A stretch of DNA of 64,000 nt from Nocardioides sp. Soil774 (GCF_001428125.1 NZ_LMSM01000006.1:245550-309549); one strand, 5' to 3'. Numbered from the stretch's first letter, positions 16,298 through 24,927 are shown. Notes: generated by a model from the letters alone, not told the origin. Translations and numbers: made by a program.

Positions 16298-16869
16298 GCA
16301 GCGACATCGAGCAGACCCGTCAGTCGATGACGGCCAACGTGGACGCCCTGCAGGACCGGGTGAGCCCCTCGGCCATCGTCGAGCGGCGCAAGGAGGCCGC
16401 CCGCGGCCGGATGCGCTCGGTTCGTGACAAGGTCATGGGCAGCGCGGACAGCATGCGGTCGTCGGCGTCGAGCGGCGCCGGGACGACGATGGGCACGGCG
16501 AGCGGTGCGATGGGTTCGGTCAAGGACACCGCGCACGGCACCGTGAGCGGCGCGCAGGACAAGGTGCAGGGCTCGCCCCTCGCCGCCGGCCTGGTCGCCT
16601 TCGGCGCCGGGATGATCGTCTCCGCCCTGATCCCCGCCTCCGAGAAGGAGGCCGTGGCCGCCGGTCACGTCGTGGACGCCGCGAAGGAGCACGGCCAGCC
16701 GGTCGTGGACCAGGCGAAGTCCGTCGCCCAGGACGTCGCCCAGAGCGTCAAGGAGACCGCGACCGAGGCGGTACAGGAGGTCAAGGACACCGCCGCGGAC
16801 AGCGCGCAGACAGTGAAGTCCGAGGGGCAGTCGGGAGTGGACGAGGTCCGCTCGCAGACGCAGTCCTGA
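16273..16869 (+). CDS. DUF3618 domain protein
   Basis: 198 residues. N-terminal DUF3618 motif: LSSDIEQTRQSMTANVDALQDRVSPSAIVERRK (about 8-40), a single membrane segment PLAAGLVAFGAGMIVSALIP (about 98-117), and a C-terminal repeated amphipathic helix rich in Val/Gln/Ala/Lys (SVAQDVAQSVKETATEAVQEVKDTA). Partner of the holin-X protein upstream; the pair is widely conserved in actinobacteria and often stress induced. Last gene of the run, followed by a strong terminator. Confidence 0.85.
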   Translation: MGQSTEELSSDIEQTRQSMTANVDALQDRVSPSAIVERRKEAARGRMRSVRDKVMGSADSMRSSASSGAGTTMGTASGAMGSVKDTAHGTVSGAQDKVQGSPLAAGLVAFGAGMIVSALIPASEKEAVAAGHVVDAAKEHGQPVVDQAKSVAQDVAQSVKETATEAVQEVKDTAADSAQTVKSEGQSGVDEVRSQTQS

Positions 16870-16877
16870 TCGATCGT

Positions 16878-16913
16878 CACCGGCCCGCCCCCGACCTCGG
16901 GGGCGGGCCGGTG
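16878..16913. terminator. Terminator hairpin after DUF3618 gene
   Basis: Perfect 16-bp stem CACCGGCCCGCCCCCG / CGGGGGCGGGCCGGTG with an ACCT loop, 9 bp after the stop codon. No clear T-run follows, as is common for GC-rich actinobacterial terminators. Confidence 0.8.
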
Positions 16914-16978
16914 GTGCGTCCGGGGGGCGTCGCGCCGACCGCCCGCCCGTGCGTGGCTCCCCGTGGCATCGTGGAGGG

Positions 16979-17137
16979 ATGGACGCGTTCGGTCTCCTCG
17001 CCACCGTGCTCGTCATGGCCGGCGTGGTCGTGGCGATCCTGCTCTTCGAGAAGAGCCGGGCCGAGGGCATCCGGCGCGACACCCGGCGGATGTCCGAGGG
17101 GTCGGAGGGCAGGAAGCCCGAGGACGACGAGCACTGA
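16979..17137 (+). CDS. Small single-helix membrane protein
   Basis: 52 residues starting MDAFGLLATVLVMAGVVVAI. One N-terminal membrane helix (about 4-23) followed by a charged, probably cytoplasmic tail (EKSRAEGIRRDTRR, ending EDDEH). A GGAGGG ribosome site precedes the ATG. Role unknown. Confidence 0.6.
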   Translation: MDAFGLLATVLVMAGVVVAILLFEKSRAEGIRRDTRRMSEGSEGRKPEDDEH

Positions 17138-17205
17138 CGTGGGGACGTACGACGACGGGCCCCGCCACCAGGTGACGGAGCCCGACGTGCCAGGTGCTGC
17201 AGCGG

Positions 17206-17667
17206 TCAGCGGGTGACGGTGCCCCGGGCGCGCTTGCCCAGCACGACGCCGAGCGCGATCATGCCGAGGCCGAGGACGAGGTGCAGCCAGTCGTCGGCGG
17301 AGTTCAGCGGCACGAAGTTGGCCTGCGAGGTCTTGTCCACGACCAGGCCGTAGAGCCACAGGACGAGGTAGACGACGCCGCCGCCGATGAGGAAGCTGCG
17401 CGCCGTCGAGGCCGTGCGCGCGAGCGCGATGCCGGCGACGCCGAACAGCAGGTGGACGACGTTGTGCAGGATCGAGACCTGGAAGATGCCCAGGAGCTCG
17501 GCGTGCGACTGGTGGCCGGCGGCCTTCAGCCCGTCGTAGCCGGTGGTGACGCCGGGGATGAAGCCCAGCACCCCCACCAGGAGGAAGACCGCGCCGACGA
17601 GCGCGGAGGCCGCCTGGACGGGCGAGCCGTTGGTGCGGTCGGATCGCAGGTGCGTGTTCTGGGTCAT
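17206..17667 (-). CDS. DUF4383 membrane protein
   Basis: 153 residues with four hydrophobic segments: about 19-40 ([20 protein letters not shown]), 66-88 ([20 protein letters not shown]), 95-112 ([19 protein letters not shown]) and 127-146 ([20 protein letters not shown]). HNVVHLLFG and DDWLHLVLG are the family signature. Stress-associated in several actinobacteria; function unknown. ATG 17667 preceded by AAAGG. A SigB-type promoter lies upstream on the minus strand, so it may belong to the same regulon as the neighbouring plus-strand genes. Confidence 0.85.
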   Translation of the reverse strand: MTQNTHLRSDRTNGSPVQAASALVGAVFLLVGVLGFIPGVTTGYDGLKAAGHQSHAELLGIFQVSILHNVVHLLFGVAGIALARTASTARSFLIGGGVVYLVLWLYGLVVDKTSQANFVPLNSADDWLHLVLGLGMIALGVVLGKRARGTVTR

Positions 17668-17714
17668 CGGATCGCCTTTCTGGTCGCCGCGGGCTGCGGC
17701 GTACGTCCCCTTCC

Positions 17715-17740
17715 GTACCCCGCACGTCCCTCCCGCACGC
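17715..17740 (-). promoter_or_regulatory. SigB-type promoter of DUF4383 gene
   Basis: Read on the minus strand: GCGT (17740-17737), 16-nt spacer, GGGTAC (17720-17715), 47 nt before the ATG at 17667. Same pattern as the promoters at 14839 and 17789. Inferred SigB/SigF-like control. Confidence 0.55.
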
Positions 17741-17788
17741 GGCGCCCCACCCCGAGAGCGGGGCGCGGCGGACGTGGCGCACGCCACG

Positions 17789-17813
17789 GTCTGCGACCCG
17801 CGCCGCTGGGTAC
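17789..17813 (+). promoter_or_regulatory. SigB-type promoter of Lys/Ala/Pro protein gene
   Basis: GTCT (17789-17792), 15-nt spacer, GGGTAC (17808-17813), 32 nt before the GTG at 17846. Third match to GnnT-N15/16-GGGTAC in this 3-kb stretch; back to back with the DUF4383 promoter. Confidence 0.55.
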
Positions 17814-17845
17814 GGGGTCGGGACACCCGACGAAACGGAGCCCTC

Positions 17846-18439
17846 GTGAAGACTCTCAAGACCGTCACCGACGTGGCGACCCTGCCCGCCCGCGCCACCG
17901 CGCACGTTGCTGCCGCCGCCCTCGGCTCGACCGTCGGCGCCGCCACGGTCGGCCTCCGCGCCAGCGGCCAGGTCGTGGGCTGGGCACTCGACCGGGCCGT
18001 CCGCGCCCACCCCCGCCCGGCGGCGTCGCCGTGGCCGACCGACGCCACCACCGCGCCCACCTCGGTGCCCACCGCAGTCCCGACGACGCAGCCCGCCCCG
18101 GTCGCCGAGGAGCCGCCGGCGCACGCACCCGCATCGAAGGCACCCGCATCGAAGGCACCCGCATCGAAGGCACCCGCACGCAAGCCGGCTCGGAAGAAGG
18201 CACCGTCGAAGAAGGCGGCCGTGATGGCGCCCGCGCTGGGGCTGAGCGAGGCCGAGGTCGAGGACCAGCTCCGTACGCCGTCCGGCATCCCGGCCGCCGG
18301 CGACGGGCTCAACCCCGACACCGACCGCGCCGACCTGCACCAGCCCGGCACCGAGCCGCTCATGGACCCGGGCACCGTCAAGGCCGCGGCCGCCGAGCTG
18401 CGGACCATGCAGCGCGCGGCCGATCCCGACAAGGGCTGA
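17846..18439 (+). CDS. Ala/Pro/Lys-rich protein with histone H1-like tail repeats
   Basis: 197 residues, GTG start after CGGAG. N-terminal amphipathic region (about 1-55: [22 protein letters not shown]), a Pro/Thr/Ala linker, three exact APASK repeats plus APARK (about 94-113), then [12 protein letters not shown], a basic stretch like bacterial histone H1-like tails, and a C-terminal part containing [23 protein letters not shown]. The basic repeats suggest nucleic-acid or envelope polyanion binding. A SigB-type promoter precedes it. No family is firmly recognised. Confidence 0.65.
   Translation: MKTLKTVTDVATLPARATAHVAAAALGSTVGAATVGLRASGQVVGWALDRAVRAHPRPAASPWPTDATTAPTSVPTAVPTTQPAPVAEEPPAHAPASKAPASKAPASKAPARKPARKKAPSKKAAVMAPALGLSEAEVEDQLRTPSGIPAAGDGLNPDTDRADLHQPGTEPLMDPGTVKAAAAELRTMQRAADPDKG
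18125..18184 (+). repeat. 15-bp in-frame tandem repeat
   Basis: Unit GCACCCGCATCGAAG, three exact copies (18125-18139, 18140-18154, 18155-18169) and a degenerate fourth (18170-18184). Encodes APASK x3 and APARK. Exact copies suggest recent slippage, so copy number may vary between strains. Confidence 0.85.
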
Positions 18440-18468
18440 GCGTCGGCGCCTCGACCTATCCTCGGAGC

Positions 18469-18810
18469 ATGCACCGCATCTTCACCACGAGCGTCGCCTC
18501 GGTCTACCCGCACTACGTCGCCAAGGTGGAGAAGAAGGGGCGCACGCAGGCCGAGCTGGACGAGGTCATCGCCTGGCTGACCGGCTTCGACGAGCCTGCC
18601 CTGCGCGCCCATCTCGAGCGCGGCACCACCTTCGAGGACTTCTTCGCCGAGGCCAGCCTCAACCCGCACGTCGACCAGATCACCGGGTCGGTGTGCGGGG
18701 TGAAGGTGCAGGAGGTCGAGGACCCGCTGATGCGGCAGGTGCGCTACCTCGACAAGCTCGTCGACGAGCTGGCCAAGGGACGCCCGATGGAGAAGGTGCT
18801 GCGCTCCTGA
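18469..18810 (+). CDS. DUF2200 family protein
   Basis: 113 residues, [41 protein letters not shown]... The [22 protein letters not shown] start and the [47 protein letters not shown] end are family hallmarks. Small alpha/beta cytoplasmic protein, widespread, function unknown. The ATG at 18469 has CGGAG directly upstream. Convergent with the copper-resistance gene. Confidence 0.85.
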   Translation: MHRIFTTSVASVYPHYVAKVEKKGRTQAELDEVIAWLTGFDEPALRAHLERGTTFEDFFAEASLNPHVDQITGSVCGVKVQEVEDPLMRQVRYLDKLVDELAKGRPMEKVLRS

Positions 18811-18822
18811 GCCGACGGCTCG

Positions 18823-20235
18823 TCACGGCACCGCGAAGGTGACGCTGCGCACCGGGTCGACGAGCTTGCTCATCGCCTGCACGGCAGGAGCTACGGCGGA
18901 CTCGGGCTCGGGGCTCCGGTCGACGAGGAAGCCGGTCACCAGGAGCACCGCCACCAGCACCCCGGCCTCCACCCGGACCGTCCGGACCACCGTCGCCGCG
19001 TGGTCGCGCCGCTCCAGGCTGCGCTCGGCCCCGAGCAGGCGTGGGAGCAGGACGAACCTGTTCCACGACGCGAGGGCGACCGCGACGAGCACCAGCAGCA
19101 CCTTCACGAGCAGGAGCGCGCCGTAGCCGGTGTCGAGCAGGGCGGCCCACGAGCCGGCGATGCGCCAGGCGAGGAGGCTGCCCGCCACCACCAGGACGGC
19201 CAGGATGCCTGCGGCCCAGGTCGAGAAGCGGGCCACGACGCCGGCCCCGTGCCGGTCGTCGGCCGCGAGGTCGCCGAGCACCAGCGCGATCGCGAGGAGA
19301 CCGCCCAGCCAGAGGGCGGCGGCGACGAGGTGGAGCACGTCCACGCCGATCACGAGTGCGTTGGGATCCGCGGCACGGGTGTGGCCGGTGAGTGCCGGGG
19401 CGGCCAGCGCCACGCCGCACCCCGCGAGCACCGTGACCACGCGCAAGCGTGCGGGCGGGGTCACCGGCATCACGGTGACGGCCACGACCAGCCCGGCGAC
19501 CACGGCGGCAGGTACGGCGTACTGCGCGGGCGCGAGCGCGGACCAGGTCTCACCGTCGCGGAGCGCCGAGGCGCCGAGGCCGAGCTGGTAGAGCGCGACG
19601 AGCGGGACCGCGAAGCACCACCCCACGGCCGCCACCCCTGCGGCGAGGCGGGCCGCACCACGCAACCGGTCGCGGGCGGCGTCGGCGCGGGCGTCACCGG
19701 GCAGGAACAGCACCGAGAAGGCCGCCACGCCGGCCGCGGCGAGCAGGCCGAGGTAGCCCAGCCAGCGCAGCACGCCGAGCCGCCAGGGGGCGTCGGTGTC
19801 GACGTGGACCTCCTCGCCCGGCACGTCGACGACCTCGCTGGGCGCACCGACGGAGAAGCGCAGCGAGCCGCCGAGGGGGTGGCCGTCATCCGAGACCAAG
19901 CGCCACACGACGACGAGCGTGCCGTCCCCCACCTCCTCGTCGAGGTCCACCACGAGCCGGGGCCCACGGACCGCGGCCGACGAGGCGACCTCGTGGCCGG
20001 CGGCGTCGAAGACGGTGGTGCCGCCCGGGTCGCCGATGACGGACTCGTCGAAGGTGAGGACGACCTGCTCCGGCGCAGCGGTGAGCACCGCGCCCTCGGG
20101 CGGGTCGGTGCTGATCAAGGTGGCGTGCGCGGCGGCAGGCGACGCGGTGAGCACGCCGACGCCGGAGAGGAGGCCCACCAGCAGGCCGAGCAGAGCTGCC
20201 GCGGCCCCGCACCGGCGGGCGTCGCTGCGTCCCAT
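18823..20235 (-). CDS. CopC-CopD fusion, copper binding/uptake membrane protein
   Basis: About 470 residues. Signal peptide (about 10-36) ending ASPAAAHA, so the mature protein starts near AHATLISTDPPEGA, the N-terminal His typical of CopC. CopC domain about 37-130 with the second Cu-site region DDGHPLGGSLRFSV. From about 155 the CopD domain with about eight membrane helices, including HLVAAALWLGGLLAIALVL. Handles copper across the membrane. The ATG at 20235 is chosen over 20253 because GGGAG sits six bases before it. No YcnI-type gene lies alongside. Confidence 0.9.
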   Translation of the reverse strand: MGRSDARRCGAAAALLGLLVGLLSGVGVLTASPAAAHATLISTDPPEGAVLTAAPEQVVLTFDESVIGDPGGTTVFDAAGHEVASSAAVRGPRLVVDLDEEVGDGTLVVVWRLVSDDGHPLGGSLRFSVGAPSEVVDVPGEEVHVDTDAPWRLGVLRWLGYLGLLAAAGVAAFSVLFLPGDARADAARDRLRGAARLAAGVAAVGWCFAVPLVALYQLGLGASALRDGETWSALAPAQYAVPAAVVAGLVVAVTVMPVTPPARLRVVTVLAGCGVALAAPALTGHTRAADPNALVIGVDVLHLVAAALWLGGLLAIALVLGDLAADDRHGAGVVARFSTWAAGILAVLVVAGSLLAWRIAGSWAALLDTGYGALLLVKVLLVLVAVALASWNRFVLLPRLLGAERSLERRDHAATVVRTVRVEAGVLVAVLLVTGFLVDRSPEPESAVAPAVQAMSKLVDPVRSVTFAVP

Positions 20236-20315
20236 GAGCGGCTCCCGCGGCATCGGTGGAGGGTGACCCCGCTGACATCACCAATGCGCAGACGTGTTGT
20301 CAAGGAGGTGCGCTC

Positions 20316-21368
20316 TCACCCTTCGAGGGAGATGACCACCTTCACGTCCGCGCCCGAGCCCTCGAGGGCCGCGCCGAAGTCGTCGAGCGGCACGGTCGTG
20401 GTGATCAGCCTGCGCAACCAGTCGACGTCGGCGTCGGCGAGGTGGCGCGCGGCCGCGGCGTAGTGGCGCAGGTTGGCGTTGACCGACCCCAGGACGACGT
20501 CGTTCTCCAGCACGAGCTCGCGGTTGAGGCCACCGGCGTCGATCTCGAGCGCGCGTCCCTTCGCTGAGACGCCGGTGAGGCAGACGATGCCGTACGCAGC
20601 GGTCTCGGCGATCGCGTCGAACACCACCGATCCCGCGCCCGTCGCCTCGATGACCACGTCGGGGCGTGCCACCGCTGCCACCTCGGCGACAGTCCCGTGG
20701 TGGTACGTGGCGCCCAGGTCGCGGACCAGGGCCGGCTTGACCCCGTCGGTGACCCGGTCGAGGACGTGGACGTCGAGCCCCCGCTGCACGCCGATCATCG
20801 CGGCGAGCAGCCCGACGGGACCAGCGCCGGTCACCAGCACCGTGCGCGGCGAGAACCACGAACGCTCCCCCACCCTGTCGACCTGCTCCCAGGCCTTGGC
20901 CACGACGCTCGTGGGCTCGGTGAGCACGCCGGCCAGCCCCAGTCCTGCGGCGACCGGCACGGCGTGGCCCGCGGGGATCGTCCACAGCTCGCTCGCGAAC
21001 CCGTCGAGCGCCTTGATGCCGCGCTCGGTGTAGCGGCCGTTGCGGCACATGTCCCACTCCCCGTGCGCGCAGGCACCGCACGGCACCGGGTCCGGCGAGC
21101 GGACGACGCCTACCACCATGTCACCAGGCGCGAAGTCGCTGCCCGGCGGCGCCTGCTCCACCCGCCCGAGGGACTCGTGCCCCAGGACGAGACGCTCGCG
21201 CCCCGGTGGCGCCCACCCGTAGTCGCCGCGCGCGATCTCGCGGTCCGTGCCGCACACGCCGACGGCCACACCCCGGACGAGGAGCTCGCCGGGGCCCGGC
21301 ACGGGATCGGCGACCTCGACCACTCGCGCGGATCCGCCCGTCCCGGGCTCCGACGTCAGGGCACGCAC
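20316..21368 (-). CDS. Medium-chain zinc alcohol/glucose 1-dehydrogenase
   Basis: 350 residues. GroES-like domain with catalytic zinc ligands in VCGTDREIARG (Cys39) and LGHESLGRVEQA (His63-Glu64); structural-zinc region PCGACAHGEWDMCRNGRYTERGIKALDGFASE; Rossmann motif VLVTGAGPVGLLAAMIG near 178. The ERGIKALDGFASE segment is typical of NAD(P)-dependent glucose 1-dehydrogenases of the archaeal/actinobacterial type, but substrate range is uncertain. GTG start overlaps the 3' end of the marR gene by 13 bp, so it is cotranscribed with its likely regulator. Confidence 0.87.
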   Translation of the reverse strand: MRALTSEPGTGGSARVVEVADPVPGPGELLVRGVAVGVCGTDREIARGDYGWAPPGRERLVLGHESLGRVEQAPPGSDFAPGDMVVGVVRSPDPVPCGACAHGEWDMCRNGRYTERGIKALDGFASELWTIPAGHAVPVAAGLGLAGVLTEPTSVVAKAWEQVDRVGERSWFSPRTVLVTGAGPVGLLAAMIGVQRGLDVHVLDRVTDGVKPALVRDLGATYHHGTVAEVAAVARPDVVIEATGAGSVVFDAIAETAAYGIVCLTGVSAKGRALEIDAGGLNRELVLENDVVLGSVNANLRHYAAAARHLADADVDWLRRLITTTVPLDDFGAALEGSGADVKVVISLEG

Positions 21369-21808
21369 ACGGCCTCCTCGACCTCCATCGCCGCGGCGGC
21401 CTCCGCGAGGAACGCCAGCACCTCGCGACGGGCACGCGTCGGCATGACTGCGACCACGTCCAGCACGGCCGCCAGCCTGCGCTCGTGGACCGCCGCTAGC
21501 GCCTTCTCCCCGCGAGCGCTCAGCGCCACGAGGGACGCGCGGCCGTCAGCGGGGTCGGCCATCCTCTGCACCAGGCCCTGCGCGACCAGGCGGTCGACCA
21601 GGCGGCTCGCGCTGGACTGGTTGACCCCGAGGTCCGCCGCCAGGATGCCGACCCGTCGGGGGCCGTCGGTCGAGATGAGCAGGAGCACGCGGTGCTGCGG
21701 CACCGTCATCGGCACGGGCGCCGCGGCCACCGAGCGCAACGTGATGCCCATCAGCGCGCGTCCGACGCCGAGGAGCGCGTCGGCCACCTCCTGATCGGTC
21801 GTCTCCAT
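21356..21808 (-). CDS. MarR-family transcriptional regulator
   Basis: 150 residues. Winged helix-turn-helix with PMTVPQHRVLLLISTDGPRRVGILAADLGVNQSSASRLVDRLVAQGLVQR (about 33-82) and the wing MADPADGRASLVALSARGEK. ATG at 21808 follows GAGGAGGAG. Upstream, in the gap to the molybdoenzyme operon, lies a 26-bp interrupted palindrome likely to be its operator, so it probably controls itself with the dehydrogenase and, divergently, the molybdoenzyme operon. Confidence 0.92.
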   Translation of the reverse strand: METTDQEVADALLGVGRALMGITLRSVAAAPVPMTVPQHRVLLLISTDGPRRVGILAADLGVNQSSASRLVDRLVAQGLVQRMADPADGRASLVALSARGEKALAAVHERRLAAVLDVVAVMPTRARREVLAFLAEAAAAMEVEEAVCVP

Positions 21809-21883
21809 GTGCTCCTCCTCCTCGGGCCCGCCCGCGGTCACCCCTCCGGGTCTGACTCACCAGTGCTCGGCGTGCTGAACTGA

Positions 21884-21909
21884 AACTACATGCTCTAGAG
21901 CATGCAGTT
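21884..21909. promoter_or_regulatory. MarR-type operator palindrome
   Basis: AACT-a-CATGCTCT/AGAGCATG-c-AGTT: a perfect 16-bp core (21889-21904) with further matching AACT/AGTT arms, one mismatched pair in between. It lies between the divergent marR and molybdoenzyme genes and overlaps an in-frame ATG at 21902, which argues for the downstream start at 21935. Size and symmetry fit a MarR dimer site. Confidence 0.75.
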
Positions 21910-21934
21910 CTACCACCGCACGGAAGGCGCCCTC

Positions 21935-24466
21935 ATGACCGACCGGATCGCCGACATCTTCGGCACCCGCACGCCCCACGCCAAGGGCACCGTGTGGCCC
22001 GCACGCGTCGACCAGCACCTCGACCCGGGCGTGGAGGAGGAGGCGGTCGACTCCTGGGTGCAGTCGGCCTGCCTGCTGTGCAGCAACGGCTGCGGCCTGG
22101 ACATCGCGGTCAAGGACGGCCGCATGGTCGGCGTACGAGGTCGCGCCACCGACGTGGTCAACCACGGCCGCCTCGGCCCCAAGGGGCTCTACGGCTCCAC
22201 CCGGTGGGCCAGCGCCGACGACCGGCTGACCCGGCCCCTCGTGCGCGAGGGCGACCGGCTGGTCGAGACCGACTGGGACACCGCGATGGGACGCATCGTC
22301 GAGCGGTCGAAGGCGCTCCTGGAGGAGAAGGGGCCCCTCAGCCACGGCTTCTACACCTCCGGGCAGCTGTTCCTCGAGGAGTACTACACGCTCGCGGTGA
22401 TCGGGAAGGCCGGCCTCGGCACGCCGCACATGGACGGCAACACCCGGCTGTGCACCGCCACGAGCGCCGCGGCGTTCAAGGAGTCGTTCGGCGCCGACGG
22501 CCAGCCCGGGTCCTACACCGACATCGAGCACTGCGACGCACTCTTCCTCTTCGGGCACAACATGCCCGAGACCCAGTCGGTGCTGTGGGCACGCATACTC
22601 GACCGCACCCGAGGTGACGACCCGCCCCGGGTCGTCTGCGTGGACCCACGCCGCACCCTCGTCGCGCTCGAGGCCGAGCGCACGGGCGGCGTGCACCTCG
22701 CCCCGCGGGTCGGCACCAACCTCGCGCTCATGAACGGCCTGACCCGCGAGCTCTTCGTCAACGGCTGGGTCGACCAGGACTGGGTGGACGCCCACACGAT
22801 CGGGGTGGACGACCTCCGCTCGACGGTCGAGCCCTGCACGCCCGAGCACGTGGCGGAGATCTGCGGCGTCGACGCCGACGACGTACGTCGCGCGGCGCGG
22901 ATCTTCGGCGAGAGCGACGGCGTGCTGTCCACGGTGCTGCAGGGCTTCTACCAGTCGCACCAGGCCACGGCGGCCTCCGTCGCGGTGCACAACCTCCACC
23001 TGCTGCGCGGCATGATCGGCCGTCCCGGCGCGGGTGTGCTGCAGATGAACGGGCAGCCCACCGCGCAGAACAACCGCGAGTGCGGCGCCGACGGCGACCT
23101 CCCCGGCTTCCGCAACTGGGACAACGAGTCGCACGTCAAGGAACTCGCCGACGCGTGGGACGTCGACGTGATGACCGTCCCCCACTGGGCTCCGCCGACC
23201 CACGCGATGCAGATCTTCTCCTACGCCGAGACCGGGTCGATCGGCCTGCTGTGGATCTCGGCCACCAACCCCGCGGTGTCGATGCCCGAGTCCGCGCGCA
23301 TCCGCAAGATCCTCGGCGGCGACCAGTGCTTCGTGGTCGTGCAGGACCTGTTCCTCACCGAGACCGCCGAGCTCGCCGACGTCGTGCTGCCTGCGGCCGG
23401 GTGGGGCGAGAAGGCCGGCTGCTACACCAACGTCAACCGCACCGTGCACCTGTCGGAGAAGGCGGTCGAGCCACCGGGTGAGGCGCGCAGCGACCTCGAC
23501 ATCTTCCTGGCCTACGCCGACGCCATGGGCTTCACCAACCGCTCCGGCGAGCCGCTCATCGGCTGGCGCAGCCCGGAGGAGGCCTTCGACGCGTGGGCGG
23601 CGGTCACCGCCGGCCGACCGGTCGACTACACCGGCCTCTCCTACGCCAAGCTGCGCGGTCCGACCGGCATCCCGTGGCCGGTCAACGACGAGCACCCCGA
23701 CGGGACCGACCGGCTCTACGCCGACGCCGTGTTCCCCACCGACACCGACTACTGCGAGACCTACGGCCACGACCTCGCGACCGGCGGCACGGTCACGGAG
23801 ACCGAGCACCGCGCGATGGCACCCGCGGGTCGCGCCTTCCTGAAGGGGGCGGCGTACACCCCGCCCCACGAGGAGCCGTCGGCGGAGTTCCCGCTGCGCT
23901 ACACGACCGGGCGCACGGTCTACCACTTCCACACCCGCACCAAGACCGGGCGCTCGCGCGACCTCGACCAGGCCGCCCCCGACGCGTGGGTCGAGCTCTC
24001 CCCCGCCGATGCGCACGAGCGCGGGATCGAGGAGGGCGACTGGGTGCGCGTCACCTCCCCCCGCGGCGCCATCGAGGTGCGCGCCCGCGTGGGCAACGTG
24101 ATGGACGGCGCGGTCTTCGCCCCGTTCCACTACGGCCACTGGGAGCCGGGGTCGGCACCTGGCGGCAGCCATGCCGATGCCGATCGGCGACTGGCCAACG
24201 AGCTGACCATGACCGTGTGGGACCCGGTCTCGAAGCAGCCCGCCTTCAAGACCGCGGCGTGCCAGGTCACCCGCGTCCGCGCCGGTGACGGACCCTCGCC
24301 GGCACCGACGACGGCCGCGTCCGCGCCGTCGCCCGACCACGACTTCCCGCTGTCGCGCCGGCCGCGGGCGACCGCGGGCGGAGGGCCGACCAGCAGCACC
24401 GAGCCGGCCGCGACACCGCACTACCCGCTCGACCCGGCCCTCGACTCGAGCGAAGGAGGCCGGTGA
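21935..24466 (+). CDS. Molybdopterin oxidoreductase (Nas/Fdh-like) with altered Fe-S motif
   Basis: About 843 residues. DMSO-reductase superfamily: N-terminal Fe-S loop CLLCSNGC (Cys46, Cys49, Cys53), but the fourth cysteine is Gly81 (GRLGPKG instead of GRLCPKG). Likely Mo ligand Cys173 in NTRLCTATSA; molybdopterin-binding and C-terminal dinucleotide domains follow (ATNPAVSMPESARIRKIL, VVVQDLFLTETAELADVVLPAA, GRTVYHFHTRTKTGRSRDL). The last 70 residues are Pro/Ala/Ser rich. Nitrate, formate or another oxyanion could be the substrate. Start at ATG 21935 after GGAAGG. First gene of a three-gene operon under a MarR-type operator. Confidence 0.88.
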   Translation: MTDRIADIFGTRTPHAKGTVWPARVDQHLDPGVEEEAVDSWVQSACLLCSNGCGLDIAVKDGRMVGVRGRATDVVNHGRLGPKGLYGSTRWASADDRLTRPLVREGDRLVETDWDTAMGRIVERSKALLEEKGPLSHGFYTSGQLFLEEYYTLAVIGKAGLGTPHMDGNTRLCTATSAAAFKESFGADGQPGSYTDIEHCDALFLFGHNMPETQSVLWARILDRTRGDDPPRVVCVDPRRTLVALEAERTGGVHLAPRVGTNLALMNGLTRELFVNGWVDQDWVDAHTIGVDDLRSTVEPCTPEHVAEICGVDADDVRRAARIFGESDGVLSTVLQGFYQSHQATAASVAVHNLHLLRGMIGRPGAGVLQMNGQPTAQNNRECGADGDLPGFRNWDNESHVKELADAWDVDVMTVPHWAPPTHAMQIFSYAETGSIGLLWISATNPAVSMPESARIRKILGGDQCFVVVQDLFLTETAELADVVLPAAGWGEKAGCYTNVNRTVHLSEKAVEPPGEARSDLDIFLAYADAMGFTNRSGEPLIGWRSPEEAFDAWAAVTAGRPVDYTGLSYAKLRGPTGIPWPVNDEHPDGTDRLYADAVFPTDTDYCETYGHDLATGGTVTETEHRAMAPAGRAFLKGAAYTPPHEEPSAEFPLRYTTGRTVYHFHTRTKTGRSRDLDQAAPDAWVELSPADAHERGIEEGDWVRVTSPRGAIEVRARVGNVMDGAVFAPFHYGHWEPGSAPGGSHADADRRLANELTMTVWDPVSKQPAFKTAACQVTRVRAGDGPSPAPTTAASAPSPDHDFPLSRRPRATAGGGPTSSTEPAATPHYPLDPALDSSEGGR

Positions 24467-24927
24467 TGCCGCACCTGACGACCTACCTCGGGCTCGCCGA
24501 CCACAGCGAGAAGACGCTGGCCGAGTCGCTGCGCGCCGTCGCCGACGGGCATGCCCGCGTCGCGGACGTCTTCCACACCTGCCGGATGCTGGCCGACTGG
24601 TCGCAGGCAAACCGCGAGGCCCTGGCGCCCGTCGTCGAGCGCTACGGCGAGGCCGACGTCGAGGAGCCCGAGCGCCTCCACGCCGCCGGGCTGGCGGGCG
24701 CTCGCGAGGGCGAGGTCGGCCTGCTGCGCGACCTGCAGGACCTGCACGTCCTGGCCACGCTCGTCCAGACCACGTGGACCGTCATCGCGCAGGGCGCGCA
24801 GGGCCTGCGCGACCCCGAGCTCCTCGAGATCTCGCAGCACGCCGGCGCCCAGACGTCGCGCCAGCTGACCTGGCTGACCACCCGGATCAAGGTCGCTGCA
24901 CCCCAGGCCCTCATAGTTGCTCCATGA
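24466..24927 (+). CDS. Helical protein of molybdoenzyme operon, unknown function
   Basis: 153 residues, MPHLTTYLGLADHSEKTLAESL... Predicted all-helical, with His/Asp/Glu scattered (HTCRMLADWSQANREAL, VLATLVQTTWTVIAQGAQGLRDPELLE), in a ferritin-like or four-helix arrangement. The ATG overlaps the preceding TGA by one base with AAGGAGG six bases upstream; its own stop overlaps the CBS gene start (ATGA). Tight coupling suggests a role with the molybdoenzyme, for example electron transfer or maturation, but no family is recognised. Confidence 0.65.
   Translation: MPHLTTYLGLADHSEKTLAESLRAVADGHARVADVFHTCRMLADWSQANREALAPVVERYGEADVEEPERLHAAGLAGAREGEVGLLRDLQDLHVLATLVQTTWTVIAQGAQGLRDPELLEISQHAGAQTSRQLTWLTTRIKVAAPQALIVAP

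Noticed and set aside
18125..18184. Possible CRISPR-like array
   Set aside because: The repeats are contiguous 15-mers without spacers and are in frame within a gene.
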